Source: Fidelibacterota bacterium
GTDB lineage: Bacteria; Fidelibacterota; Marinisomatia; SCGC-AAA003-L08; TS1B11
Assembly: GCA_004124295.1 (NCBI GenBank)
Contig: SCKI01000011.1
Span: forward strand, 1 to 64,000
Reading direction: 5' to 3'
Length of the DNA stretch: 64,000 nt
The first letter of the stretch is position 1; every line of letters begins with the position of its first letter. Below the pieces are notes generated by a model. The model did not search any database and was not told the origin of the DNA. It saw nothing but the letters and a program-made list of their open reading frames with translations. Positions 55,381 to 64,000 of the stretch are shown here, piece by piece. A program made the translations under genes and the position numbers.

Positions 55381-56589
55381 ATTAAGCAAACCACGCTGAA
55401 ATATCCTGAAGTGGTCATCACCGCCTTTGCCCGCACCGCCATCGGTTCATTCGGCGGCGGTCTGGCCGGAGTGCCGGTCACCCGCCTGGGGGCGGCGGCA
55501 GTGAAGGCGGTGGTGGAGCGTAGCGGCCTCGCCCCGGAGCAGGTGGACGAGGTGATCATGGGTAATGTGCTCACGGCCGGGGTAGGCCAGGCCCCGGCCC
55601 GGCAGGCGGCTATCTTTGCGGGCCTGCCTGACACCGTCGAAACCTTTACCGTCAACAAGGTCTGCGGCTCCGGGCTCAAGGCGGTCATGCTGGCTGACCA
55701 GGCCATCCGCGCCGGAGATGCCTCCATCGTCATTGCCGGCGGCATGGAGGCCATGAGCAACGTCCCTTACTACCTTGACGGCGCCCGGCAGGGGCTGAAA
55801 TTCGGGCATAAGGAAATCAAGGACGGCATGCTCCACGACGGACTGTGGGATGTTTACAACGATCAGCACATGGGCAGTTGCGGTGATCTGTGCGCCCGTG
55901 AACGGAACTTCAGCCGGGAGGCCCAGGACGAATATGCGGCCCGCTCCTACCGGCGGGCCCTCAAGGCCCAGGAAGAGGGGGCCTTCGATGCCGAGATTGT
56001 GCCGCTGGAGGTGCCCCAACCCAAGGGAGACCCGGTCCTGTTCAGCAGGGACGAGGACCCGGCGGCGGTCAATTTCGAGAAGCTCGCCAAACTGCGCCCG
56101 GCCTTCGGACAGGACGGTACCGTTACAGCCGCCAATGCCAGCAACCTCAACGATGGCGCCGCCGCAGTGGCGGTCATGTCCCGGGCCAGGGCCACGGAAC
56201 TCGGCATTACGCCATTGGCCCGCATTGCCGGCCAGGCCTCCGGCGCCCAGGCCCCGGAGTGGTTCACCACCGCCCCGGCCAAGGCCATCCACAAGGTGCT
56301 GGACAAATGCGGCCTCAGCGTGGCCGATATCGACCTGTTCGAGATCAACGAGGCCTTCGCCGTGGTGGCCCTGGCCGCCATTGCTGAACTGTCCCTCGAT
56401 CCGGAAAAGGTGAATGTCCACGGCGGCGCGGTGGCCCTGGGACACCCCATCGGCGCTTCCGGCGCGCGCATCCTGGTGACACTGCTCAGTGCCATGCAGC
56501 AGCGGGACGCCGGCCGGGGCCTGGCCGCCATTTGCATCGGCGGCGGCGAAGCGGCGGCAGTGATCGTGGAGCGTGTCCAGGCATCATAG
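55381..56589 (+). CDS. Acetyl-CoA C-acetyltransferase (thiolase)
   Basis: About 402 residues from an ATT start, or 392 from the GTG at 55411; the ATT has a Shine-Dalgarno and keeps the whole first strand 'PEVVITAFARTAIGSFGG'. The nucleophilic Cys is in 'TVNKVCGSGLKAVMLADQ', the His in 'NVHGGAVALGHPIGASGAR', and the second Cys in 'AAICIGGGEAAA'. Thiolases make or cleave acetoacetyl-CoA. It heads a run with hydroxyacyl-CoA and acyl-CoA dehydrogenases. Confidence 0.95.
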   Translation: MKQTTLKYPEVVITAFARTAIGSFGGGLAGVPVTRLGAAAVKAVVERSGLAPEQVDEVIMGNVLTAGVGQAPARQAAIFAGLPDTVETFTVNKVCGSGLKAVMLADQAIRAGDASIVIAGGMEAMSNVPYYLDGARQGLKFGHKEIKDGMLHDGLWDVYNDQHMGSCGDLCARERNFSREAQDEYAARSYRRALKAQEEGAFDAEIVPLEVPQPKGDPVLFSRDEDPAAVNFEKLAKLRPAFGQDGTVTAANASNLNDGAAAVAVMSRARATELGITPLARIAGQASGAQAPEWFTTAPAKAIHKVLDKCGLSVADIDLFEINEAFAVVALAAIAELSLDPEKVNVHGGAVALGHPIGASGARILVTLLSAMQQRDAGRGLAAICIGGGEAAAVIVERVQAS

Positions 56590-56672
56590 TCGCTGGCGCT
56601 TGGGGAGAGCATTTAGCGCTGCCGGGCCGTAAATTAGATGGCTTTGGAATATCGCTCATTGAGAATTGACAG

Positions 56673-57530
56673 ATGGCCACCAGCATCCAGAATATCGCCG
56701 TAATCGGTGCCGGGACCATGGGTAACGGTATCGCCCATGTGGCGGCCGCGAACGGCTATCCCGTCACCCTTATTGACCTCAGCCCGGAGCTGGTTGAGCG
56801 GGGCCTGGATACCATTCGCAAAAATCTGGATCGCCAGGTTGCCAAGGGCCGCCTTGAGGCTGCCGACAGCGTTGCGATCCTGGAGCGCGTTACCCCCGCC
56901 ACCGATATTAACGGCGCGGCCGGCGCACAGTTGGTCATTGAAGCGGCCAGTGAACGGACGGACCTCAAACTGGGCCTGTTTGGCGAACTGGATCGCATCT
57001 GCCCCGCCGAAACCATGCTCGCCTCCAACACCTCCTCCATTTCCATCAACCGCCTCGCCGAAGCCACCGGGCGTCCGGCCCGGGTCATCGGGATGCACTT
57101 TATGAATCCGGTGCCGGTGATGAAACTGGTGGAGGTGATCCGTGGCCGGGAAACCGACGACGATACGCACAGCGCGGTGACGGCCCTGGCCCGGTCGCTG
57201 GGCAAGACGCCGGTGACGGTGAACGATTCACCGGGCTTCGTCTCCAACCGGATTCTGCTGCCGATGATCAACGAGGCCGTCTTCTGCCTGCACGAAGGTG
57301 TGGCGGAGAAGGAAGCCATCGACCAGGTCATGACCATCGGCATGGCCCACCCCATGGGGCCGCTGGCCCTGGCTGACCTCATCGGCCTCGACACCTGCCT
57401 GGCGATCATGAAGGTGCTGCACACCGACCTGGCGAATGATAAATATCGCCCCTGCCCTCTGCTGGAAGAGCTGGTGGCTGAGGGCAAACTGGGCCGCAAG
57501 ACCGGCCACGGGTTTTACGATTATGATTAA
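56673..57530 (+). CDS. 3-hydroxybutyryl-CoA dehydrogenase
   Basis: 285 residues. The Rossmann motif is '[20 protein letters not shown]', the catalytic His is in '[17 protein letters not shown]', and the C-terminal helical domain ends '[14 protein letters not shown]'. Single-domain form without a fused hydratase, as in butyrate-type pathways. It interconverts acetoacetyl-CoA and 3-hydroxybutyryl-CoA. The stop overlaps the next gene by eight bases. Confidence 0.95.
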   Translation: MATSIQNIAVIGAGTMGNGIAHVAAANGYPVTLIDLSPELVERGLDTIRKNLDRQVAKGRLEAADSVAILERVTPATDINGAAGAQLVIEAASERTDLKLGLFGELDRICPAETMLASNTSSISINRLAEATGRPARVIGMHFMNPVPVMKLVEVIRGRETDDDTHSAVTALARSLGKTPVTVNDSPGFVSNRILLPMINEAVFCLHEGVAEKEAIDQVMTIGMAHPMGPLALADLIGLDTCLAIMKVLHTDLANDKYRPCPLLEELVAEGKLGRKTGHGFYDYD

Positions 57531-58017
57531 TTCCGCCATCAATCTCCGTCATCTGCTCTACCGGTCAGCAGCCATAGCTTTGGTCGCCGCTGCGACCGGT
57601 TGCACGAATTTCAGATCGGATGTGGAAAACGATCTGGATGCCGCCATGGCCCAATGGGAGGCCAATGGATATGCCAGCTACAGCATGCATTATGAGCATG
57701 TAGGCTTTGCGGGAAACCTGGCAGCGAAGGTCCATATCGAAGCTGGCAGCGTAGTGGCCTTTGAGGATGTGACCGTTTACGGGGATACAGTCAGTGATTC
57801 GCTGCTGGTCGTCTGGAATATTGAGATATCCAGTTTTCATTCCATCGAAGGTCTGTTTGGCATTATCGAGGCGGCCGTTGGTGAGCAGGCTGATGAAATT
57901 GCTGTAACCTATCATGCCGACTTGGGTTACCCCGAAACAATCTATATTGACTATATAAAACTGGCTATCGATGATGAGAGATCCTTCTATGCCAGCGATG
58001 TAATGGAGAAACTGTAA
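57523..58017 (+). CDS. DUF6174-domain lipoprotein
   Basis: About 164 residues from the ATG at 57523. The lipobox is 'VAAATGCTN'. The mature part ('[20 protein letters not shown]', '[20 protein letters not shown]', '[20 protein letters not shown]') fits DUF6174, a small secreted domain of unknown function. Its position between two acyl-CoA enzymes, overlapping one and five bases from the other, is odd for an envelope protein and is probably just operon linkage. Confidence 0.8.
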   Translation: MINSAINLRHLLYRSAAIALVAAATGCTNFRSDVENDLDAAMAQWEANGYASYSMHYEHVGFAGNLAAKVHIEAGSVVAFEDVTVYGDTVSDSLLVVWNIEISSFHSIEGLFGIIEAAVGEQADEIAVTYHADLGYPETIYIDYIKLAIDDERSFYASDVMEKL

Positions 58018-58022
58018 AGGCC

Positions 58023-59162
58023 ATGGATTTTAACCTGACCGAAGAGCAAGCCCTCCTGCAGCAAAATCTCCGTGCCTTCGCGGCCCGGGAACTGGCCCCC
58101 GGTGCCATCGAGCGGGACGAAACCAAGGAATGGCCCGCCGAGATCATGCGGCAGCTGGGGGAGATGGGCCTGATGGGCATCATGGTGCCCCAGGAGTGGG
58201 GCGGCGCCGGCATGGACGCCGTGGCCTACGCCATTGCCATGGAGGAGATTGCCCGGGCCGATGCCGCCATTTCGGTGGCCATGGGGGTGAACAACTCCCT
58301 GGTCTGCATGTTGCTGCATAATTTCGGCACCGAGGCCCAGAAGGAGAAATATCTCAAGCCGCTGGCTGCCGGTGAAAAACTGGGCGCCTTTTCCCTGTCC
58401 GAACCCCAGGCCGGCTCCGACGCCTCCAACCTGCGCTGCCGGGCTGTCAGGGATGGCGACGGCTACCGGGTCACCGGCACCAAGAACTGGGTCTCCAGCG
58501 GTCTGCACTCAGACTATGTCATTCTGATGGCCGTCACCGATCCTGAGGCAGGAAACCACGGCATATCGTGCCTGATCGTGGAGAAGGGCTGGGACGGCTT
58601 GACGGTCGGCAAACCGGAAGACAAACTCGGCATCCGGGCCTCGGATACCACGGAGCTCTATTTTGACAATATGCGGGTACCGGCCGAAAACCTGGTCGGC
58701 AACGAAGGGGACGGTTTCAAAATTGCCCTGACCTCCCTGGACAGCGGACGGATCGGCATTGCCGCCCAGGCGCTGGGTATCGCCGAGGCCGCCCTGCGGG
58801 CCAGCATAGCCTATGCCCGGGAGCGGAAACAGTTCGGCCAGCCCATCGCCAGCTTTCAGGCGGTACAGTTCAAACTGGCCGACATGGCCACGGAGATCGA
58901 GGCGGCCCGGCTGCTCACCTGGCGGGCGGCAGCGACCAAAGATGCCGGTGGGAATTACGCGACCCAGGCGGCCATGGCCAAGCTGTTCGCCTCCGATTCG
59001 GCCATGCGGGCCACCACCCAGTGCGTGCAGATTCACGGCGGCTACGGCTACATGCGCGAGACCGGCGTCGAGCGCCTCATGCGGGATGCCAAGATTACCC
59101 AGATTTACGAAGGAACATCTGAAGTGCAGCGGATGGTCATCGCCCGCTCCCTGTTGCAATAA
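58023..59162 (+). CDS. Acyl-CoA dehydrogenase (short-chain type)
   Basis: 379 residues, FAD-dependent. 'LSEPQAGSDASNLRCRAVRD' and 'VTGTKNWVSSGLHSDYVILM' are the substrate/FAD signatures, and the catalytic Glu is in 'IYEGTSEVQRMVIARSLL'. It introduces the 2,3 double bond in butyryl- or branched acyl-CoA. No enoyl-CoA hydratase or electron-transfer flavoprotein gene is in the window, so the pathway is completed elsewhere. Confidence 0.95.
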   Translation: MDFNLTEEQALLQQNLRAFAARELAPGAIERDETKEWPAEIMRQLGEMGLMGIMVPQEWGGAGMDAVAYAIAMEEIARADAAISVAMGVNNSLVCMLLHNFGTEAQKEKYLKPLAAGEKLGAFSLSEPQAGSDASNLRCRAVRDGDGYRVTGTKNWVSSGLHSDYVILMAVTDPEAGNHGISCLIVEKGWDGLTVGKPEDKLGIRASDTTELYFDNMRVPAENLVGNEGDGFKIALTSLDSGRIGIAAQALGIAEAALRASIAYARERKQFGQPIASFQAVQFKLADMATEIEAARLLTWRAAATKDAGGNYATQAAMAKLFASDSAMRATTQCVQIHGGYGYMRETGVERLMRDAKITQIYEGTSEVQRMVIARSLLQ

Positions 59163-59174
59163 GGATTACTGTCT

Positions 59175-60269
59175 ATGGATGTTTTCAAAATGATGGGCCG
59201 CCATGACCATGAAGAGGTGGTCTTCTGCAATAGTCCCGATATCGGCCTGAAGGCCATCATCGCTATCCACGATACCACCCTGGGCCCCAGCCTCGGTGGC
59301 TGCAGGTTCTACGACTACGCCAGCGATGAGGAGGCCCTCAACGACGTGCTCCGGCTGGCCCGGGGGATGACCTACAAGGCCTCCATTGCCGGCCTGAACC
59401 TGGGCGGTGGAAAAGCGGTGATCATCGGCAACCCGGAGACTGACAAGCACGAATATATCTTCCGGGCTTTCGGACGTTATGTGGACGGACTCGGGGGGCG
59501 CTATATCACCGCCGAGGACATGAACACCACCGTCCGGGACATGGAGTGGGTACGTGACGAGACCCGCCATGTCACCGGAATTTCGAAAGCGCTGGGCGGC
59601 TCGGGAGACCCTTCGCCGGTGACTGCCTTTGGCGTATTTATCGGCATGAAGGCCGCCCTGCTGACGGCCCGGGGCCGGGATGACCTGAGCGGGATCAAGG
59701 TGGCCGTGCAGGGGGTCGGCCACGTGGGCTACAACCTGTGCCGCTATCTCAATGCTGCCGGCGCCGAACTGTTCGTGGCCGACGTCAATGAGGATGCGGT
59801 CGAGCGGGCCCGGAACGAGTTCGGGGCCACGGTACTCTCCGGCGACGAAATCTACACCTTTGACGCCGATATTTTCGCGCCCTGCGCCATGGGGGCGACC
59901 CTCAACGATGAGACCATTCCCCAGCTCAAGGCCAGCATCGTGGCCGGGGCGGCCAATAATCAGTTGGCCAAATCGATGCATGGCGCCGCGCTGCTGAAGC
60001 GCAACATACTCTACGCCCCTGATTACGCCATCAATGCCGGGGGCCTGATCAACGTGGCCAATGAGCTGGAGGGTTACAACCGGGAGCGGGCCTTCAAACA
60101 GGCCGAAGGTATCCATGATACCCTGCTGGCCATTTTCAAAATGTCAAAGGATGAAGGCATCCCCACCAACGAAGCCTCGGACCGGCTGGCCGAGGAGCGC
60201 ATCAGGCGCATGGCCCAGCTGCGCGGGTCCTTCTCCCCCTCACAACCCCGCTCCACAAGGAGGATCTGA
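59175..60269 (+). CDS. Leucine/valine-type amino acid dehydrogenase
   Basis: 364 residues. The catalytic Lys80 is in '[15 protein letters not shown]', matching the Bacillus leucine dehydrogenase numbering, and the NAD motif is '[20 protein letters not shown]'. It deaminates branched-chain amino acids to 2-oxo acids with NAD+. Next to acyl-CoA dehydrogenase this suggests branched-chain amino-acid breakdown. The stop overlaps the proposed nusB start. Confidence 0.93.
   Translation: MDVFKMMGRHDHEEVVFCNSPDIGLKAIIAIHDTTLGPSLGGCRFYDYASDEEALNDVLRLARGMTYKASIAGLNLGGGKAVIIGNPETDKHEYIFRAFGRYVDGLGGRYITAEDMNTTVRDMEWVRDETRHVTGISKALGGSGDPSPVTAFGVFIGMKAALLTARGRDDLSGIKVAVQGVGHVGYNLCRYLNAAGAELFVADVNEDAVERARNEFGATVLSGDEIYTFDADIFAPCAMGATLNDETIPQLKASIVAGAANNQLAKSMHGAALLKRNILYAPDYAINAGGLINVANELEGYNRERAFKQAEGIHDTLLAIFKMSKDEGIPTNEASDRLAEERIRRMAQLRGSFSPSQPRSTRRI
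60257..60263 (+). promoter_or_regulatory. Consensus Shine-Dalgarno before ATC codons of nusB
   Basis: AAGGAGG precedes in-frame ATC codons at 60269 (five bases) and 60272 (eight bases) and a CTG at 60266 (two bases). No ATG, GTG or TTG in this frame occurs until 60386, which would remove the conserved NusB N-terminus. Confidence 0.6.
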
Positions 60270-60715
60270 TCATCAGAAAGATACGCCGCCGTGGCCGGGA
60301 ACTGGCCCTGTGCGCCCTCTATGGTTACCGGCAAGGTGGCGGTACGCCGGAGGAGACCTTCGCGTTCGCCGCCTCGGAGCTGGACGTGCCGCGCCTGGAG
60401 GGCGCCCGCGAGTACGGACTGGCGCTCCTCCGCCAGGCCATCATTCATGAAGCCTGGGCCGATCAGCTCATCACCGGCAAACTGCGCAACTGGGACCTAG
60501 CGCGGGTGACCTTTATCGACCGCCTGATCCTGGAACTTGCCATAACAGAGATGGTTAGCATGGACGATGTTCCGGATAAGGTGAGTATCAGCGAGGCTAT
60601 TGAAATTGCCAAGATCTACAGTACGGAGGACAGCCCGGGGTTCGTCAACGGTATCCTTGATGCTATCTACCACGACATCCTCGATGGCAAACTTGAGCAG
60701 CTGGCGGACGGCTAG
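60269..60715 (+). CDS. nusB: Transcription antitermination factor NusB, non-canonical start
   Basis: About 148 residues if started at ATC 60269. The conserved N-terminal helix 'RKIRRRGRELALCALYGYRQ' matches the NusB RNA-binding Arg-rich motif and begins right after the AAGGAGG. The first standard start (GTG 60386) would leave only 109 residues and delete this helix. The C-terminal part ('KVSISEAIEIAKIYSTEDSP', 'GFVNGILDAIYHDI') is typical. NusB with NusE binds boxA RNA for rRNA antitermination. It overlaps the dehydrogenase stop, and secA follows after eight bases. Confidence 0.88.
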   Translation: MIRKIRRRGRELALCALYGYRQGGGTPEETFAFAASELDVPRLEGAREYGLALLRQAIIHEAWADQLITGKLRNWDLARVTFIDRLILELAITEMVSMDDVPDKVSISEAIEIAKIYSTEDSPGFVNGILDAIYHDILDGKLEQLADG

Positions 60716-60723
60716 GGCCTGAA

Positions 60724-63700
60724 ATGGGCATCCTGACCAAGTTTCTCGGTGGCACCAAGTCGGAGCGGGATATGCGCAAGTTTGCTCCTCTGGTGGAGGA
60801 GATCAACAGCTTCTACGCGTCCCTGGCCGGCCAGACGATCGAGCAGTTGGTGGAGCGCCTGGCGGAGATCCGGCAGGAGGTGACCGAGGCACGGGATGCG
60901 GCCCGGGCCGCCGCCGGCGACAGTCCCAACCCGGATGATGAAATCTATGCCGCCGAACAGGGCGTCCTGGAAAGCCGCCTGCCCGAAGTGTTTGCCATCG
61001 TCAAGGATGCCTGCCGCCGCCTGCTGGGCCGGGAGATGAAAATCCTCGGCCAAGAGATGGTCTGGAACATGGTCCCGTTCGATGTGCAGCTGCTGGGCGC
61101 CATCGTGCTGCATCAGGGCCGCATCACGGAGATGAAGACCGGTGAAGGCAAAACCCTGGTGGCCACCATGCCGATGGTCCTTAACGCTCTCACGGGGCGC
61201 AGCGTGCACCTGATCACCGTCAACGACTACCTGGCCCAGCGCGACAGCCAGTGGATGGGACAGATTTATGAACTCCTCGGCATGTCTGTCGGCTGCATCC
61301 TCAATGCCATGACTCCCGAACAGCGCCGGGTCGCGTACGCCTGCGACATCACCTACGGCACAAACAACGAATTCGGCTTCGACTACCTGCGTGACAACAT
61401 GTCGGTGACGCCGGAAGACCAGGTCCAGCGGGGCCATGTGTACGCCATTGTCGATGAGGTGGACTCGGTGCTGATCGATGAGGCCCGGACCCCCCTGATC
61501 ATTTCCGGCCAGGTGGACAGCCCCGTGGATACCACCTACATGGAGCTTCGGCCCAAGGTGGAAAAACTGGTCCGCGCCCAGACCACCCTGGTGAATGAAC
61601 TGGTGGCCGGGGGCGAAGCGCTGTGGGAGGAGGACGAATATGCGGCCGCCACCAAGCTGCTCATTGCCAGCCGGGGCATGCCCAAGAACCGCAAGCTGAT
61701 GAAGATGTTCCAGCTGACCGGCGTGAAGGCTGCCATACGGACCGTGGAAAACGACTACATGCGGGACAAGAAGCTGCACGAACTCGATGAGGAGCTCTAC
61801 TTCTTCGTTGACGAAAAGAGCCACATCATCGACATGACGGACCAGGGCCGAAACCAGATTGCCCCTACGAATCCCGATGCGTTCATCATGATCGATCTGG
61901 CCGAGGCCTTCCACAATATCGATGCCGACACGTCCCTCAGTGACGAGGAGCGGCTGCGGAAGAAGGAGGAGGTGCAGGACCAGCATGCTGAACGGAGCAA
62001 CACCATCCACCACATCAGCCAGCTCCTGCGGGGTTACACCCTCTACGAGAAGGATGTGGAGTACGTTGTGCAGGACGGCAAGGTTCTCATTGTGGACGAG
62101 TTCACCGGCCGGGTACTGCTTGGGCGGCGCTACAGTGACGGCCTCCATCAGGCCCTGGAAGCCAAGGAAAACGTGGTGGTGGAAAAGGAAACCCAGACCA
62201 TTGCCACCATCACTATCCAGAACTACTTCCGGATGTACGAAAAGCTCGCCGGCATGACCGGTACCGCCGAAACCGAGGCGGGGGAGTTTTCCCAGATATA
62301 CAAGCTCGAAGTGACGGTTATTCCCACCCACGTTCTGCTGGTGCGGGAGGATGGGAACGATCTGGTCTACAAGAGCAAGCGCGAGAAGTACGCCGCCATC
62401 CTGGAGGAAATCGAGACCAAACACCACCAGGGGCAGCCGTCCCTGGTGGGGACGGTTTCAGTGGAGGTGTCGGAAACCCTCTCCCGGATGTTGAAGCGCC
62501 GCAATATTCCCCACAACGTGCTTAACGCCAAGCAGCACGAGCAGGAAGCTGAGATTGTAGCCCGGGCAGGCCAGCGCGGCGCGGTGACCATTGCCACCAA
62601 CATGGCCGGCCGGGGCACCGACATCAAGCTGGGGCCCGGCGTGGCGGAGGCGGGGGGGCTGCATATCATCGGCACGGAACGGCATGAGAGCCGCCGCATC
62701 GACCTGCAGCTCCGGGGCCGGTCGGGGCGTCAGGGCGACCCGGGCAGTTCGGTCTTCTTCATCAGCCTCGAAGATGACCTGATGCGGCTGTTCAGCAGCG
62801 ACCGGATCATCAAGCTCATGGACCGGATGGGGGTCGAGGATGGCGAAGTGCTCACCCACAGCCTCATCACCAAGTCCATCGAACGGGCCCAGAAGCGGGT
62901 GGAGGCCCGGAACTTCGGTATCCGCAAGCACCTGCTGGAGTACGATGACGTGATGAACCAGCAGCGGGAGATCATCTATGACCGCCGCAATTATGCGCTG
63001 CATGGCGAGGACCTAGTGGCGGAAGTGGAGAACATGCTGGAGGAGTACGTCGGCGCCAAAATCCAGGCGGCCGAAGGGGCGGACGAAGGTCTGCTGGACC
63101 GGGATTTGCTGGGGCAGGAGATCGCCAGCGGGCTGCTGGTGGACATCGCCCTGAACGGCGAGGGCGAGGGCGAAAATCAGGAACTGCAGAAGACCCTCAC
63201 CGCCCAGGCCATGGACCACTACCACGTGAAGCGCTCCCTGGCCGACCCGGAGGCGTTTGCCCGTTTTGAGCGCTATGTCACCCTGCGCACCATTGATGAA
63301 AAGTGGCAACAGCATCTGGCCAGCCTCGACCAGCTCCGGGAGGGGATCAACCTCCGGGCCTATGGGCAGAAAAATCCCTTGCTGGAATACAAGGCCGAAG
63401 CCTTCGGCATGTTCAAGGAGTTGCTGGAGGACATTAATGCCACCACCTTGAGCCGTCTGTTCCGGGTGCGGATTACCGGGCTGGATGAGCGCCGGATGCA
63501 GGCCCAGCGGTTGGGCCGGCAACTGCAGGCTTCCCACGCGGATTCATCCAACCTCGGCTTCGCTGCCCAAGCGCCAGCGCCCTCCGGGGAAGGGGCGCCC
63601 CAGCAGGCAGCCCTGCCCCAGCAACCGGGCCCCATGGCGGCGGTGGCCCCGGCCAAAAGGGCGCCGGTACAGACCGGTGAGAAAATCGGCCGCAACGATC

Positions 63701-63750
63701 CCTGCCCCTGCGGCAGCGGCAAAAAGTACAAAAAATGCCACGGAAAATAG
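60724..63750 (+). CDS. secA: Preprotein translocase ATPase SecA
   Basis: 1008 residues, longer than the 901 of E. coli, as usual in the FCB group. 'MKTGEGKTLVATMPMVLNAL' is Walker A (about residue 137), 'YAIVDEVDSVLIDEARTPLI' Walker B, and 'NMAGRGTDIKLGPGVAEAGG' lies in nucleotide-binding domain 2. The C-terminal zinc motif 'RNDPCPCGSGKKYKKCHGK' (CxCx8CH) for SecB or ribosome contact is intact, after an Ala/Pro/Gln linker. With secDF at 26 kb, much of the Sec machinery lies in this window. Confidence 0.98.
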   Translation: MGILTKFLGGTKSERDMRKFAPLVEEINSFYASLAGQTIEQLVERLAEIRQEVTEARDAARAAAGDSPNPDDEIYAAEQGVLESRLPEVFAIVKDACRRLLGREMKILGQEMVWNMVPFDVQLLGAIVLHQGRITEMKTGEGKTLVATMPMVLNALTGRSVHLITVNDYLAQRDSQWMGQIYELLGMSVGCILNAMTPEQRRVAYACDITYGTNNEFGFDYLRDNMSVTPEDQVQRGHVYAIVDEVDSVLIDEARTPLIISGQVDSPVDTTYMELRPKVEKLVRAQTTLVNELVAGGEALWEEDEYAAATKLLIASRGMPKNRKLMKMFQLTGVKAAIRTVENDYMRDKKLHELDEELYFFVDEKSHIIDMTDQGRNQIAPTNPDAFIMIDLAEAFHNIDADTSLSDEERLRKKEEVQDQHAERSNTIHHISQLLRGYTLYEKDVEYVVQDGKVLIVDEFTGRVLLGRRYSDGLHQALEAKENVVVEKETQTIATITIQNYFRMYEKLAGMTGTAETEAGEFSQIYKLEVTVIPTHVLLVREDGNDLVYKSKREKYAAILEEIETKHHQGQPSLVGTVSVEVSETLSRMLKRRNIPHNVLNAKQHEQEAEIVARAGQRGAVTIATNMAGRGTDIKLGPGVAEAGGLHIIGTERHESRRIDLQLRGRSGRQGDPGSSVFFISLEDDLMRLFSSDRIIKLMDRMGVEDGEVLTHSLITKSIERAQKRVEARNFGIRKHLLEYDDVMNQQREIIYDRRNYALHGEDLVAEVENMLEEYVGAKIQAAEGADEGLLDRDLLGQEIASGLLVDIALNGEGEGENQELQKTLTAQAMDHYHVKRSLADPEAFARFERYVTLRTIDEKWQQHLASLDQLREGINLRAYGQKNPLLEYKAEAFGMFKELLEDINATTLSRLFRVRITGLDERRMQAQRLGRQLQASHADSSNLGFAAQAPAPSGEGAPQQAALPQQPGPMAAVAPAKRAPVQTGEKIGRNDPCPCGSGKKYKKCHGK

Positions 63751-64000
63751 GCCCCGGCTTTTCTACCCGGGCCATCCATGTGGGACAAAAGCCCGATCCC
63801 GCCACCGGGGCCGTGGTGCCGCCGGTCTATCAGACCAGCACCTACGCCCAGAGCGATGTCGGCGTCCATCAGGGCTACGACTACAGCCGGGCCGGAAACC
63901 CGACCCGCGCCAACCTTGAAATGGCGGTCGCCTCCCTGGAGGGCGCCACCCACGGCATCGCCTTCGCCTCCGGCATGGCGGCCCTCTCGGCCATCATCAC
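63735..64000 (+). CDS. Cystathionine gamma-synthase/lyase family PLP enzyme, 3' end outside window
   Basis: The ATG at 63735 overlaps the end of secA by 16 bases and opens a frame to the window edge (88 codons seen). 'GFSTRAIHVGQKPDPATGAV', 'PPVYQTSTYAQSDVG' and 'YDYSRAGNPTRANLE' are the unmistakable N-terminus of the Cys/Met metabolism PLP family. 'GIAFASGMAALSAI' is the PLP-phosphate loop. Whether it is a synthase, gamma-lyase or another member cannot be decided without the rest. Confidence 0.92.
   Translation, partial: MPRKIGPGFSTRAIHVGQKPDPATGAVVPPVYQTSTYAQSDVGVHQGYDYSRAGNPTRANLEMAVASLEGATHGIAFASGMAALSAII

Noticed and set aside
60712-62427. 571-codon open frame on the minus strand opposite secA
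   Set aside because: It is fully antisense to secA, which has complete family motifs; high GC removes stops in the opposite frame. The same applies to long minus frames at 617-1741 and 47325-48587 and to the plus frame at 17664-18830.

Overview
The window is a GC-rich, densely packed bacterial chromosome segment. It carries about 65 protein genes and no rRNA or tRNA genes that I could recognise. Outer-membrane proteins (Omp85 barrel, porin, TonB plug domains), many lipoproteins and a surface protein ending in the 'NYPNPFN' type sorting/FlgD-like domain point to a diderm of the FCB superphylum. Candidatus Neomarinimicrobiota (Marinimicrobia) or a close relative such as Calditrichota is my best guess. 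This rests on motif style and gene content, not on a phylogeny.

Layout. 1-6.3 kb: an Ala/Pro-rich protein cut by the window edge, a seven-repeat propeller protein with poly-C tracts near its start, an orphan ParA, a degenerate ApbE, a DUF2231 membrane protein and an alpha/beta hydrolase. 6.5-12.5 kb: a tandem-repeat microprotein, a monohaem porin, a one-POTRA Omp85 protein and a 986-residue surface protein. 12.6-16.9 kb: a tightly overlapping envelope operon (barrel protein, Knh-like lipoprotein, caspase-fold protease, DUF4384 lipoprotein, LPP20 lipoprotein). 17-28 kb, minus strand: plsY with a FakA-FakB fusion, then purA, a DMT exporter, alkA, ogt, an M32 carboxypeptidase and DUF502 in one overlapping chain, then secDF. 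28-31.7 kb: a MATE exporter, a UbiA prenyltransferase and a lipoprotein.

31.7-38 kb is the accessory region. The threonine-degradation genes tdh and kbl are pulled apart by an AT-rich minus-strand three-gene module (an unknown 313-aa protein, a HicA-like protein and an unknown 113-aa protein). Beyond the 3' end of kbl lie another AT-rich gene with a ribbon-helix-helix-like N-terminus, a decayed second copy of the kbl 3' end and a YefM-YoeB type toxin-antitoxin pair.

38-48.6 kb is a housekeeping supercluster: parAB, an M23 peptidase, a bactofilin and a complete F-type ATP synthase operon (atpZ-I-B-E-F-H-A-G-D-C). A remnant of a GxxExxY-family gene inside inverted repeats sits between atpG and atpD. 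An AT-rich OLD-family ATPase/Toprim gene sits between atpC and aspS, with one more copy of the same repeat behind it. 52-54 kb holds two paralogous plug-only TonB proteins. 54-64 kb holds phoH, thiolase, 3-hydroxyacyl-CoA dehydrogenase, acyl-CoA dehydrogenase and a leucine-type amino-acid dehydrogenase (amino-acid and short-chain acyl-CoA catabolism), then nusB, secA and the start of a cystathionine gamma-synthase family gene.

Three genes (hydrolase, thiolase, nusB) have a good Shine-Dalgarno sequence before a CTG, ATT or ATC codon. Standard gene callers would misplace or shorten their N-termini.
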